A DNA stretch of 50,933 bases from Planctomycetota bacterium. Its GTDB lineage: Bacteria; Planctomycetota; UBA8742; UBA2392. Each line of letters opens with the position of its first letter. The stretch's first letter is position 1. The stretch lies in the NCBI GenBank assembly GCA_019186845.1, contig JABARW010000055.1:1-50933 (forward strand). Direction: 5' to 3'. The translations under genes and the position numbers were made by a program. Positions 32,669 through 41,088 of this stretch are shown in pieces. Below the pieces are notes generated by a model. It had not been told where the DNA came from. It saw only the letters and a program-made list of their open reading frames with translations, and searched no databases.

Positions 32669-33562
32669 GTGGCACTTCTGGACAACATCCCCGGTTTCAA
32701 GGTTTTCTCCGTGGGCGTGGGGCTGGCGGCCCTGGCCCTGGTCGGGTGGCTGGTCTATGCCAATTTCTTCAAGCCGCCCGACGACCTTAAGGAACTCCAG
32801 CGCGAAGCATTGTCCGACGCCCTCGAGAGGCTGAGCGAGCATTACGCCGACCAGGTACGCCGCCTGGGCGAGCAGCGCGTGGTGGTCATGCCCGTGCTGG
32901 GCGACACCACCAACGGCGAGATCCGCCATCGCACGTTTGAGCGGCTCAACGCCGTGGCGGGCGTAAAGGCCATCAAGCCCCCGGACCCCGACCTCGAGGA
33001 GCGCGCCACGGGCATCTTCAAATCCATCCTTGGCAAGCAGCCCAACGAGGCCGACCCCGCCAAGGTGTTCGAGCGTGCGGGCGAGGCCGACGAAGTCATT
33101 CAGATCAGCGCCAAGGTTGTCAGCGGCGCGGACTCAGGCCGCTGCGATTTCCAGGTCATGCGCATCGTGCGCGCCGCGGGCAAGGATCGCGCCGCCAGCA
33201 TCGGAGAGACTCTAACCATCACCGGGCTGTCCGGCAGCGCCAAGCCCCAAGCGGCGGAAGACGACGGCTCCGGATTCTGGGCCTCGGTGTGGGCCGTAGT
33301 GTGGCGTGCGCTTGTAGTGCTGGCCGCAACGGCGGCGTTGCCCTTCATGAGCTGGCCCCTTGCCCGTTTCGTGTTTGCACGCGACAGCAACACGCTCAAC
33401 GGCCTGCTCTGGCTGGGTCTTACGCTCCTGGACGTGGCCGTGCTGTTCGCAACGGTGTCCTTCGAACTGAGCACGCCCGCCGTGGTCTGCGCCCTTCTGC
33501 TGTTACCCCTGGGCGGGTTTATCAACCTGCGGGTACTCAACGCCATTGAAGAACACTCCTAA
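32669..33562 (+). CDS. Membrane protein with N- and C-terminal helices and a central domain
   Basis: This 297-residue protein is not recognised. It has one membrane helix near the start (VFSVGVGLAALALVGWLVYANFF), a hydrophilic domain of about 170 residues, and three helices in the last 90 residues. The central part, with QRVVVMPVLGDTTNGEIRHRTFERLNAVAGVKAI, recalls lipoproteins and CsgG-like domains that assemble around a VAVxxF strand, but the match is weak. The start is a GTG at 32669, 33 bases after the coiled-coil gene; a possible site (AGGGAA) lies about 10 bases upstream. The two are probably co-transcribed, so the pair may form a membrane-anchored filament or scaffold. Confidence 0.7.
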   Translation: MALLDNIPGFKVFSVGVGLAALALVGWLVYANFFKPPDDLKELQREALSDALERLSEHYADQVRRLGEQRVVVMPVLGDTTNGEIRHRTFERLNAVAGVKAIKPPDPDLEERATGIFKSILGKQPNEADPAKVFERAGEADEVIQISAKVVSGADSGRCDFQVMRIVRAAGKDRAASIGETLTITGLSGSAKPQAAEDDGSGFWASVWAVVWRALVVLAATAALPFMSWPLARFVFARDSNTLNGLLWLGLTLLDVAVLFATVSFELSTPAVVCALLLLPLGGFINLRVLNAIEEHS

Positions 33563-33667
33563 CAGGCCGCTTAACAAGTTGAGAAGCCCGATTTTCAAGG
33601 CGTAAGGCAAGGGCCGGAGTGCCGCTCAGGCTGCTGGAAGGCACGTTTCAGGCAGTTGGCTGGCGTT
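33563..33667. other. Convergent intergenic region with a weak hairpin
   Basis: No gene is seen in these 105 bases. TTGAGAA (33579-33585) and TTTTCAA (33592-33598) can pair around a six-base loop with one G-U pair, and may act as a terminator for the plus-strand gene. The wording (ACAGGCCGCTTAACAAGTTG, then TTTTCAAGGCG) resembles intergenic repeats that I recall recurring in other genomes; copy number here cannot be seen. Confidence 0.35.
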
Positions 33668-34567
33668 TCACGGCGTGCTTTGCACCCGTTGCTCACTGCA
33701 TAGCACCTGCATGCCGTGCCACCAGCGGCTGCGATACTCAATGAGAAAGGGCAGGGCTCCGGCATCGCTTTGCTCCGGCGCCGGCGTGAACAGGACCACC
33801 AGGCGCCCTTCCTTCAGGTCCGCCTCGCGCACTTCCGGCAGGTTGAAGCCGCCAAGGACCCGGCAGGCCGCGTCGAGGTAGGCCGTCGTGTTCTCGCGGG
33901 TTGAGGCGGGGCCCGCGGCCTGCATGGCCCGCCTGAGTTCCGGCAGCGTCGAGGTGCGCCAAAGGCTGAGCCTGACGCGCTGCGACACGGCCGGCGCCTG
34001 GGCCGCTTCCCCGGGCAAGGACTCCGGCGCCAGCGCCAGCAGCGCCCCATAGTAGGCCCAGAAGGCCCGCAGCACATTGGAGCGCGAACTGGCCAGGGCC
34101 GGCGAAATGCCTGGGGCGATGGGGCCCGTGCACAACAGGTTGTCCAGCTTCAGGCGCCCGCCTTCACGCAGGAGAAAGAAGCCGAGTTCCAAGCTGCCAC
34201 CGTCGCGCTCCCAGCGTGCCACCTGGAAGCGGCCCCCGGCCCCCTCACGGGTGTAGAGTTCCGTCAGGCTCATTCGGCCCGAGGCCAACAGCTTGAGCCA
34301 GGGCCCCAGCCCCTCGTGCAAGGCCTCGATTTCAGCCAGGGCGTATTCCGTCAGCAGTGCGCGGGCCTGGTGCTCGTCGCCCAGTTCCGCCGCGGCCAGC
34401 AACGCCCCGATGGCCTCACGTTCTCCGGCGTCAGCCTCACCCTGCAGGCGGGCCTTATGGTTCTGCGGAGCAGACTGGCCTTGGGCTTTCTCGCGGGGCG
34501 GCTCGGCCACAGGTTGTGCCGCGCAGCCCGCCAGGAACGCCCAGAACATGATCAAGAGCTTCTTCAT
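33668..34567 (-). CDS. Putative lipoprotein, last gene of the envelope cluster
   Basis: The 299-residue product begins MKKLLIMFWAFLAGCAAQP, a short signal with lipobox FLAGC, so it should be lipidated at Cys15. A Pro/Gln/Ala-rich linker follows, then an alpha/beta region with predicted strands (GRFQVARWERDGGSLELGFFLLREGGRLKLDN) and helices, ending in beta-rich LIEYRSRWWHGMQVLC. I recognise no family. ATG 34567 has GGAGG nine bases upstream, which decides the start over an in-frame ATG at 34642. It is separated from the next upstream gene by 97 bases and lies at the end of the seven-gene minus-strand cluster. Confidence 0.72.
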   Translation of the reverse strand: MKKLLIMFWAFLAGCAAQPVAEPPREKAQGQSAPQNHKARLQGEADAGEREAIGALLAAAELGDEHQARALLTEYALAEIEALHEGLGPWLKLLASGRMSLTELYTREGAGGRFQVARWERDGGSLELGFFLLREGGRLKLDNLLCTGPIAPGISPALASSRSNVLRAFWAYYGALLALAPESLPGEAAQAPAVSQRVRLSLWRTSTLPELRRAMQAAGPASTRENTTAYLDAACRVLGGFNLPEVREADLKEGRLVVLFTPAPEQSDAGALPFLIEYRSRWWHGMQVLCSEQRVQSTP

Positions 34568-34664
34568 GCATCCTCCCGTTACAGGCAGGAATGCAACTGC
34601 CATGCCAAGGCGCGCAGCCGCGCCCGCAGGCGCAAAGGCCAAACGGTGGAAGAAACTTCCGTCC

Positions 34665-35240
34665 TCAAGGCGTAAATGTACCGAAGAGCTTGTCCGGGCT
34701 GATGCCGTCTATGCGCCAGGCGTCGCCCTCCTGAACGAAGGCAACGATGATGGATTCCGTTGGTTTCGTGGCGTCGTGGCGGTGGTGAAAGTTCACCTTG
34801 ACTCGCGCGATGTTGGGCCCCCTGGCCGCGCCAAACCCATCGCGAAAATCGATCTCATAGACCGGGGGCTCGGTCTCAACGAATCGGTCGGCCAACTGGC
34901 GACCCAACCAGTCACAGTAGCCGGCATACAGGGCTTCTACCAATGCTGACATGCCCTTGAGGTCCTGGAGCTGGCGCTGCTTTTCCTCATTGTAGTCGGC
35001 TTCGTCACGGGCGTCGCGCCGTTCGTGCTTGGGCAGGATGGAACGATGAAGAAACCGGACGCTGAACACATAGCGCATGCGTTGCGGCTGCTTGAGCTGG
35101 GCTGCGGCCACGGCATCCCAGAAGGTTCCTTCTGGCCCCACTACGGGGCGGTCTGCGGCGGGCCGACGCGTGGTCGTGCTGCCTTCCGTGCAACCCGCGA
35201 CGGACAGGAACAAGACCAGCAACCAGGGCCAGGCTCTCAT
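34665..35240 (-). CDS. Putative lipoprotein with an NTF2-like ending
   Basis: The 191-residue product begins MRAWPWLLVLFLSVAGCTEG, a signal peptide with lipobox SVAGC. The mature protein has a helical charged middle (HERRDARDEADYNEEKQRQLQDLKGM) and a beta-rich end in which KVNFHHRHDATKPTESIIVAFVQEGDAWRIDGIS resembles the last strands of SnoaL/NTF2-like or DUF4878-type domains, where a WRIDGI strand closes the fold. The function is unknown. Its ATG overlaps the stop of the VWA gene as ATGA (35237-35240), a sign of translational coupling between the two. Confidence 0.75.
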   Translation of the reverse strand: MRAWPWLLVLFLSVAGCTEGSTTTRRPAADRPVVGPEGTFWDAVAAAQLKQPQRMRYVFSVRFLHRSILPKHERRDARDEADYNEEKQRQLQDLKGMSALVEALYAGYCDWLGRQLADRFVETEPPVYEIDFRDGFGAARGPNIARVKVNFHHRHDATKPTESIIVAFVQEGDAWRIDGISPDKLFGTFTP

Positions 35241-38182
35241 GATTGCCCCTCCTGCCGGGACTTCAGCTCGCGCTTGACGCGCCGCATGGCGCCAATGAGC
35301 CCGCTGTCCGCATTCAGGGGAGGAGGTGATGGCGCCTCAGGGGAAGGCGCGACCGGTGCCTCGGCCACAGGCACCACGGGAATCACCGACGCTGCGGGCA
35401 CCACGGGACGCGGCGGCGTGCTGGGCAGCACGGTGGCGGAGGCTGCGGGGCGCGCGGCCTGCACGCGCGAATCCAGGCGCTCACGCACGCGATCAAAGGC
35501 GGCACGGGCGGAAAGCGCGCGAGTGTTGGCCTCGTTGTGGGCCCCGGCGCGGGTCTTTTCTGCGGGCCGCCAGAGCGTGGGGAAGCGCCGTGCACACAGC
35601 GCCATGAACATGCCCGCCAGAGCCAGCCAGAACATGGCATCGAGGGGCCGCACACGGTCAAAAGTCGTCTCGGGCTCGAAGTTCCTGAGGTCAGCGCCGA
35701 CTTCGATCACCCGGCCCCCCGTCATGCGAGAGATGGCGGCCAGCGCCGCCACGTTGGCGGGCCGCCGCCGCAGTTCGTCCAGCGGCACAAACACCTGGTG
35801 CTCACGGGCCGCCAGCCGCTGCTCGGACCCCGGCGGGCGCTCGCGCACCGTGGTGGCATAGACGCCCGAGCCAACCTTGGGAAAGCGAATGCGATAGGCG
35901 CCCACGCCCACCGCCACCATGGGCACATCCGTGACAGTGCCGTCAGGCAGGGAGACCTCGGCCAGCGGCTCCACCAACTGGCGCGGCGAGCCCTCGCTGT
36001 CAAAGAAGCTCAGGGTGACCTCCGGGCCTTCGCGCGTCATGGCCCATTCGCTTTCCACGCCGCTCACCTGCTCGGGTTGCGGCAACAGCCAGCGAATCCA
36101 GCGCTGCCACAGCACGGCATAGCCGCCCCAGGGCAGCCAGCGGTCAGCCCAGCGATCTCGGGCGTCGCTGGTGAACGCCATGGACTTGCCAAGGCCGTAG
36201 TGCCAACTCGCCAACAGCGGACGCTCTTTGTCTTTGTCGGTCCACAGCCAGACGTCGGCGTTCTCGCGCGCCGTCACCGCCACGAAGCCCAGCAAGGGCG
36301 GCGTGGAGGGAGCCTGAAAGTCATAGCCCTCACTGAAGAAACCCGACATGCCCGGGAAGGGTTGGAACTCCTCCTCGCGTATGAAATTGCCCCCCACCTG
36401 CGCGGCTTCGCGCGAGAAAACCACGGGCAAGGAAGCCGCGTCCCGCACCAGCTCAAAGCGGCCCTGCCCCGCGCGAGCGCAATCCTTGAGGAAACCGACG
36501 TCTTTGCCGTCGCCCAGGCAGATCACACTGACGGTAATCAGGTCGGTCCGGTTGGCGGACTCAATCATCTTGACCACGCCCTCTTGCTCGTCGGCGTCGC
36601 TGCCGTCCACGAAGAGCACCAGATGGCGGCTGCTGGTCTTGGTGCTGCGCAGGCGCGCCAGGGCCTCGCGCACGCTGGTAGCCATGTTGATGCCGCCGCC
36701 GCCGGCGGAGTGTCGGCGCACCTTCTGTTCTGCGCTTTTGAGGTCGGCGGGCTTAAGCGGCCCCAGAGGGATAATCCACTCGTTTTCCGTGTCCGTGCTG
36801 AGCATGCCAAAGAAGCTGTCCGGCGGAATCAGGCGCAGGGTCAGCACACAGCCCTCGTTGGCGAGGTCCATTTTGGTTTCGCGCCCGCGGCCGGCCGACG
36901 CGCCCATGGAGCCTGAGCGGTCCAGCGCGATGACCATGGCGGGCACCTGCTTGCGGCCCTTCTCGGTTACGTTGCAGGTGACGGGCAGGGCGCGTTCAAC
37001 GGCCGTTTCGTAATAGCCGCCGGGAGCAAAGCTGCGCGGCCCCCCCACCATAGCCAGCCCGCCGCCCTGGCGCACAAAGCGCTCAAGCATCGCGTGCTGG
37101 CTCGTGGAAAACTCCGAAGCCGCGACATCCGACAGTACGACCACCTGGTAGCGGCTCAACTCGACCAGTTCGCTGGGCAGGACGCCCGCAGGCCCGGCCA
37201 CCACCCGCAGGTTGGCCGCGCGCAGCACGCGCAACAGCGCCTCATCGGGTCCCTCTTCACCATGCACCAGCAGAATGTTCGCCTCGCCCGGCCCGCGGAC
37301 CGGCAGCTTGAGCGTGTTGTTGGAGCTCGAGGTGTCCTGCTCGGCGGCGATGCTGGCCTCCACCACATAGGCGGCCTGAAGGCGCGGCGGCTCATACTGA
37401 ATGCGCAGGGGAGTGCGCCCCTCATCGACCGTGATCTCGCGAACGGCGACTTCCTTTCGGTCCACAGAAAGGGTGAGCTTGATGGACTGGCGAACAGTCG
37501 AGTAGACCACGACGTCGGCCACCAGCACTGACTTCTCACGGCCCACCACGCGTGCCGCGAAGTCGGCCAGCGCAACCTCGGGGGCCGGGTCCGAGTCCAC
37601 GGGCAGGGCAAAGACCCGCACGCCCACGGCCCTGGCCTCGCGCTGAAGGTCGCCGCCGTAGGCCAGCGTGCTGTCATGGCCGTCGCTGATGACCACAGCG
37701 ACGCTGGAGGTGCCCGGCGGCGTACGCTGGCGCGCAAAGGAAAGGGCCGAAGCCAGGAAGGTTTCCTCTGAGGGCTTCATGGGCGCGAGCGAGAGGTCCG
37801 GGTTGATACGCCTCGCCTCCTGCGGCATGGCCTCAAGCTGCGGCACATCAGAGAAGCTGACCACACCGATGAGGTCATCCTCGCCCAGGCTTGCGGCCAG
37901 GTCGCGCAACACGGCAGGCAGGCGGACCTCGGCGCGATTGCCGGCCGAAAGCGAGCGATCCACCAGCACCCACACGGTCTGACGGCGGCTGCCCACGTTC
38001 CAGTACAAGCCCGCCGCGCCCGCCAGCAGACCCAGGCAGGCCAGAAACAGACCCGCCGCGCCAAGATAGCGGCGCGTCCGGGACAGGGGCGTCTGGGTGC
38101 GCAGGTAGATCCAACAGGCCACGGCGATGCATGGCAGCGCGGCCAGAAGAAACCAAGCGTTGTCCAGACCGGGCAGGTTCAA
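35237..38182 (-). CDS. Membrane protein with two VWA domains and a glutamine-amidotransferase-like domain
   Basis: The 981-residue protein starts with two membrane helices (8-27 and 38-60), as in BatA-type proteins. A first VWA domain follows with MIDAS-like DRSLS (from Asp75) and VVISDGHDS. Next is a beta-rich part, then a class I glutamine-amidotransferase-like Rossmann region (about 300-395: ILLVHGEEGPDEALLRVLRAANLRVV, FVRQGGGLAMVGGPRSFAPGGY), without an evident catalytic triad. A second VWA domain begins with ALDRSGSMGAS at about 417 and has LFVDGSDADEQEG. A last membrane helix (about 845-865) leads to a Pro/Ala-rich tail. VWA domains bind partners through a metal ion. No MoxR ATPase lies nearby. 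It couples to the lipoprotein gene by ATGA. Confidence 0.85.
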   Translation of the reverse strand: MNLPGLDNAWFLLAALPCIAVACWIYLRTQTPLSRTRRYLGAAGLFLACLGLLAGAAGLYWNVGSRRQTVWVLVDRSLSAGNRAEVRLPAVLRDLAASLGEDDLIGVVSFSDVPQLEAMPQEARRINPDLSLAPMKPSEETFLASALSFARQRTPPGTSSVAVVISDGHDSTLAYGGDLQREARAVGVRVFALPVDSDPAPEVALADFAARVVGREKSVLVADVVVYSTVRQSIKLTLSVDRKEVAVREITVDEGRTPLRIQYEPPRLQAAYVVEASIAAEQDTSSSNNTLKLPVRGPGEANILLVHGEEGPDEALLRVLRAANLRVVAGPAGVLPSELVELSRYQVVVLSDVAASEFSTSQHAMLERFVRQGGGLAMVGGPRSFAPGGYYETAVERALPVTCNVTEKGRKQVPAMVIALDRSGSMGASAGRGRETKMDLANEGCVLTLRLIPPDSFFGMLSTDTENEWIIPLGPLKPADLKSAEQKVRRHSAGGGGINMATSVREALARLRSTKTSSRHLVLFVDGSDADEQEGVVKMIESANRTDLITVSVICLGDGKDVGFLKDCARAGQGRFELVRDAASLPVVFSREAAQVGGNFIREEEFQPFPGMSGFFSEGYDFQAPSTPPLLGFVAVTARENADVWLWTDKDKERPLLASWHYGLGKSMAFTSDARDRWADRWLPWGGYAVLWQRWIRWLLPQPEQVSGVESEWAMTREGPEVTLSFFDSEGSPRQLVEPLAEVSLPDGTVTDVPMVAVGVGAYRIRFPKVGSGVYATTVRERPPGSEQRLAAREHQVFVPLDELRRRPANVAALAAISRMTGGRVIEVGADLRNFEPETTFDRVRPLDAMFWLALAGMFMALCARRFPTLWRPAEKTRAGAHNEANTRALSARAAFDRVRERLDSRVQAARPAASATVLPSTPPRPVVPAASVIPVVPVAEAPVAPSPEAPSPPPLNADSGLIGAMRRVKRELKSRQEGQS

Positions 38183-38185
38183 AGA

Positions 38186-39502
38186 TCAGCGATCCTGACG
38201 CTTGAAAGGCCGCGCAGGCTCAGGCACGCGGCGAGCCACCAGTTCCAAGTAACTCAGCACGACCTGAAAGCGCCGCTCGGCGGCCAGAGACTTGAAGGCA
38301 GAATCCACGCTGATGAGCAACATGGGATCGGCCGAGGCCTCGACGGATTCCTCGATGTCGCGCAGGGCGCCGCTTTCGTCGCCCTGCGTCAGCCGCAGCC
38401 GGGCGCGCAAGAAACGCGCCTGGGACGCGGCCGGCAGCCCCGTAGCCTCCACGAGTTCCAGGGCGCTGTCCAGGCGTTCGGCGGCCTGAACCAAGTCTCC
38501 GTTGCCGGCCATGAGGCAGGCAGCGATTTCGCAATGCACGGTGGCGGTGAAGCCGCGGTCCTGCGTCCAGCGCGTGCTCATGTCCAGGTCTGAGACCATC
38601 TTGAGCAGGTGTTCCGCGCGGCCGTTGCGCGCAAAGTAGTAGCAGATTTCGCGCGTGACCGGCTCGCGTACCTGGCCGCCGTAGTAGTAGCTGTTGGAAT
38701 TGGATTGCGTGTCCACCAGGTCCCAGACTTCGCGGCGAAGCACCTCGGGCCAGCGCCGGCCCAGCGCCGCTACGGCCAGAGCGCCGTAGCTCACGAACTC
38801 GGGCTCGTTGGAGGGCATCCAGCCATAGTAGTAGCGCCGGTTGAAGTAGACGCCGCCGAGATCCTGCCGCACCACGGGCAAGGACTCCCGCAGCAGGCCC
38901 AGCATGATGGGAAGCAGATCAACCTGGACGGAGAACAGCTCGTCAAAGCGGCTCTCAAAGTCCAGCTGATAGGGGTTCACGGCCTGGTCGCGGCGGCAAC
39001 AGGCGTAGATGTGGTCCTTGAGCAGTTGTTCCTGCGCCTTCTTGCGCGTGGGCGCGTCGATGACGTCCGCCCCCAAGGCCTCAATGACCTTGAGCGCGGA
39101 ATTGCCATAGCCGCGCAGGGCCTGCATGGCCGCCGCGGCCACTTCGGGCTCGGCATGGACGATGCAGGGAGCGATGAGGGAAATGTCCGCCTTGTCGCGC
39201 TCGCGGCCAAGCACCTCGATGGCCAGCACCAGGTCGGCGGCCTGGCTGCCCTCGGCAGCCAGGAGGGCACGGCAACCGGCCAGAAGTTCAGGCCTGGACA
39301 GCGCGGCCAGGGCGTGCATGCGTTCATCGGCATGGGGCGAGCTGGGCCCGCTTGTATCGCTGAAAACAGGCTCCTGCGCGGCCAGCGCGGGGACAAGGCA
39401 ACTAGCGGCCAGCCACAAGCCGGTCAGCAACGGCAGGCGGAGCGACGCGATTGAACCAGTCGTGAAATGCCCGAGTCTCGCGCAGATCCGCGAGATCGCC
39501 AT
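38186..39502 (-). CDS. Exported HEAT/TPR-like repeat protein A
   Basis: This protein of about 438 residues is not recognised. It has a probable signal peptide (LPLLTGLWLAASCLVPALAAQ), then an alpha-helical repeat region like HEAT (AEPEVAAAAMQALRGYGNSALKVIEAL), an aromatic-rich middle (YFNRRYYYGWMPSNEPE, SNSYYYGG), and TPR-like pairs near the end (ARLRLTQGDESGALRDIEES). The start is uncertain. ATG 39502 gives a long n-region and overlaps the upstream gene by 101 bases; a TTG at 39430 would give a compact signal peptide. The VWA gene starts three bases after its stop. It resembles the next upstream gene in build, so they may be paralogues. Confidence 0.68.
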   Translation of the reverse strand: MAISRICARLGHFTTGSIASLRLPLLTGLWLAASCLVPALAAQEPVFSDTSGPSSPHADERMHALAALSRPELLAGCRALLAAEGSQAADLVLAIEVLGRERDKADISLIAPCIVHAEPEVAAAAMQALRGYGNSALKVIEALGADVIDAPTRKKAQEQLLKDHIYACCRRDQAVNPYQLDFESRFDELFSVQVDLLPIMLGLLRESLPVVRQDLGGVYFNRRYYYGWMPSNEPEFVSYGALAVAALGRRWPEVLRREVWDLVDTQSNSNSYYYGGQVREPVTREICYYFARNGRAEHLLKMVSDLDMSTRWTQDRGFTATVHCEIAACLMAGNGDLVQAAERLDSALELVEATGLPAASQARFLRARLRLTQGDESGALRDIEESVEASADPMLLISVDSAFKSLAAERRFQVVLSYLELVARRVPEPARPFKRQDR

Positions 39503-40853
39503 CTTCAAGCATCCATGCAAAGTCCGCATAACCAAGCTCGACCGACCGGACCAGGCTCACGATGGCCCTGGAAGTCTTGCACTGGCGCGACTGCGCGCAG
39601 GCAAGATTATAGTAAATCGCCCCAAGGGAAGACGCGAGTGAACTCCGCGCGCGCCCCGTAGAGCCGGCAAGTCTGGAAGACGCATACTCTGCCGTGGCAG
39701 ACCACTCGCGCTCGGCGGCCTGGGCGTCACCGGCCCGCAGGTAGAGGTAGGCCACGTCGTTGCGGACCTGCAGTTCCACCTCAAGGCTCAAACGCGAGGG
39801 CACGGAAACCTCTGCGCCGGCGTCACGCTCGTACCGCTTGCGCTGTCGTTCAATGCGGGCCTCCAGCAGGTCCGGGCGGCCAAAGCGCGCCAGCACAACT
39901 TCCATCTCCTCGCGCAGCGCCTCCTGATCGAGGCTGCGGCGCAGCATCTCATCACGATAGTCGCGCGAACTCTCCGCGTGCAGCGCGGCCAGTCGGTCGG
40001 CCACATCTTCGGGCGCCGCGCTGTGCGCCAGGGCGCGCACGGCCGTCACGCGCAGGTCTTGAATGAAGTAGAGCGATGAAATCAGCGCCGAAGAACCCAG
40101 ATCTGCTATGGAGGCCGCCACCGATTCGTCGGCGCGGTCCAGCGAGGCGAGTCGATAGGCCGCCTTCACCGCCGCCGAGTTGGACATGCGGCGCAGGCGC
40201 GCGTTGCGGGTGTACTCGGAGGTCTGGGGGCCTTGCGCGAGCCGCGCCACCACAGCGTCGCTCAGAGCCTCGCCGCAGCGAGCCTCAAGACTGACCAGGG
40301 CCAGCAGCCGCGCGTCGAGCTCGTCGGGCTCCGTGCGGTAGAGACCTTCGAACTGGCCGAAGTACTTGCCGGGCAGCAGGTAGGCCGCAATCAGCGCTTG
40401 TGCGATGACGAAGTGCTGTCGGTAATCCAGGAAGTCCGCCCAGTGCTGCCGGGTGCGCTCATCGGGCTCGCCCTCAAGCACCAGAGCGTCCCTGTCCAGC
40501 GCCAGCAGATAGGCCCGAGCCGCGGCGGCCAGGCGCTCGTCGTCGTGGCCAAGAAGCCCAGCCGCGCTGTCCACAAGGGCAGCGTCGGCGCGGGCCTGCG
40601 CCACTTCCAGCAGTTCAGTCTTGAGGTTGTCGCCGGCGCCTGCCATGGCCTGCCGCAGCAGGCGGGAGAGGTCGCCTCTGTGGGCGGCGAGGTCGGCTTT
40701 GGCGGACTCGCGCTCGTGCTGCGCCGGGTCCTCCAGGCGGGCCATGACGTCCCTGAGCGAGGCATCCTGCGCCGGAGCCAAGGCCGCAAATGCCGCGGCC
40801 CAAAGGGCCAGCGCCAGCGTTCTGCGCGCGCGACTGTGGGTGCTTGTCAGCAT
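39402..40853 (-). CDS. Exported HEAT/TPR-like repeat protein B
   Basis: The 483-residue protein starts with a signal peptide (ARRTLALALWAAAFAALAPAQ). Helical HEAT-like repeats follow (VMARLEDPAQHERESAKADLAAHRGDLSRLLRQAM, then LLGHDDERLAAAARAYLLALDRDAL). A TPR-like C-terminal part (NDVAYLYLRAGDAQAAEREW, IYYNLACAQSRQCKTSRAIVSLVRSVELGY) matches the Cys-containing TPR-associated ending, in which the last line gives a DLxxLRxxxxF motif. GGAGG lies just before ATG 40853, so the start is firm. No family name is known to me. It is probably periplasmic and opens the inner half of the cluster after a 235-base gap. Confidence 0.75.
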   Translation of the reverse strand: MLTSTHSRARRTLALALWAAAFAALAPAQDASLRDVMARLEDPAQHERESAKADLAAHRGDLSRLLRQAMAGAGDNLKTELLEVAQARADAALVDSAAGLLGHDDERLAAAARAYLLALDRDALVLEGEPDERTRQHWADFLDYRQHFVIAQALIAAYLLPGKYFGQFEGLYRTEPDELDARLLALVSLEARCGEALSDAVVARLAQGPQTSEYTRNARLRRMSNSAAVKAAYRLASLDRADESVAASIADLGSSALISSLYFIQDLRVTAVRALAHSAAPEDVADRLAALHAESSRDYRDEMLRRSLDQEALREEMEVVLARFGRPDLLEARIERQRKRYERDAGAEVSVPSRLSLEVELQVRNDVAYLYLRAGDAQAAEREWSATAEYASSRLAGSTGRARSSLASSLGAIYYNLACAQSRQCKTSRAIVSLVRSVELGYADFAWMLEDGDLADLRETRAFHDWFNRVAPPAVADRLVAGR

Positions 40854-41088
40854 CGCACACCTCCGAGCCGGCCCTGCGCCGGCAGCACCCCCACACGATT
40901 AAACATCATGCAAGGGCGTGATGTGCCCGAAAAAGCCTGATTTTGAGCCTGTTCCAGGGCGGCGGGACTTTACTTCCGGAGGGCGATCTGAAGGCCGACG
41001 CACGCGTGTCAAAGGTCCGGGCGGGACCTGTCCATTAAATCGGCAGATCTTGCGCGGGCCCTTACGACAATCCCGGTTTTGCGGCGCG
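40854..41088. other. Intergenic gap inside the envelope cluster
   Basis: No gene is supported in these 235 bases. CATCATGC (40904-40911) and GCGTGATG (40916-40923) form an imperfect inverted repeat just upstream of the HEAT/TPR B gene, and TTTAAT occurs on the minus strand at about 40897-40904. This may be a promoter or operator dividing the cluster in two transcripts, but the match is weak. Confidence 0.3.
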
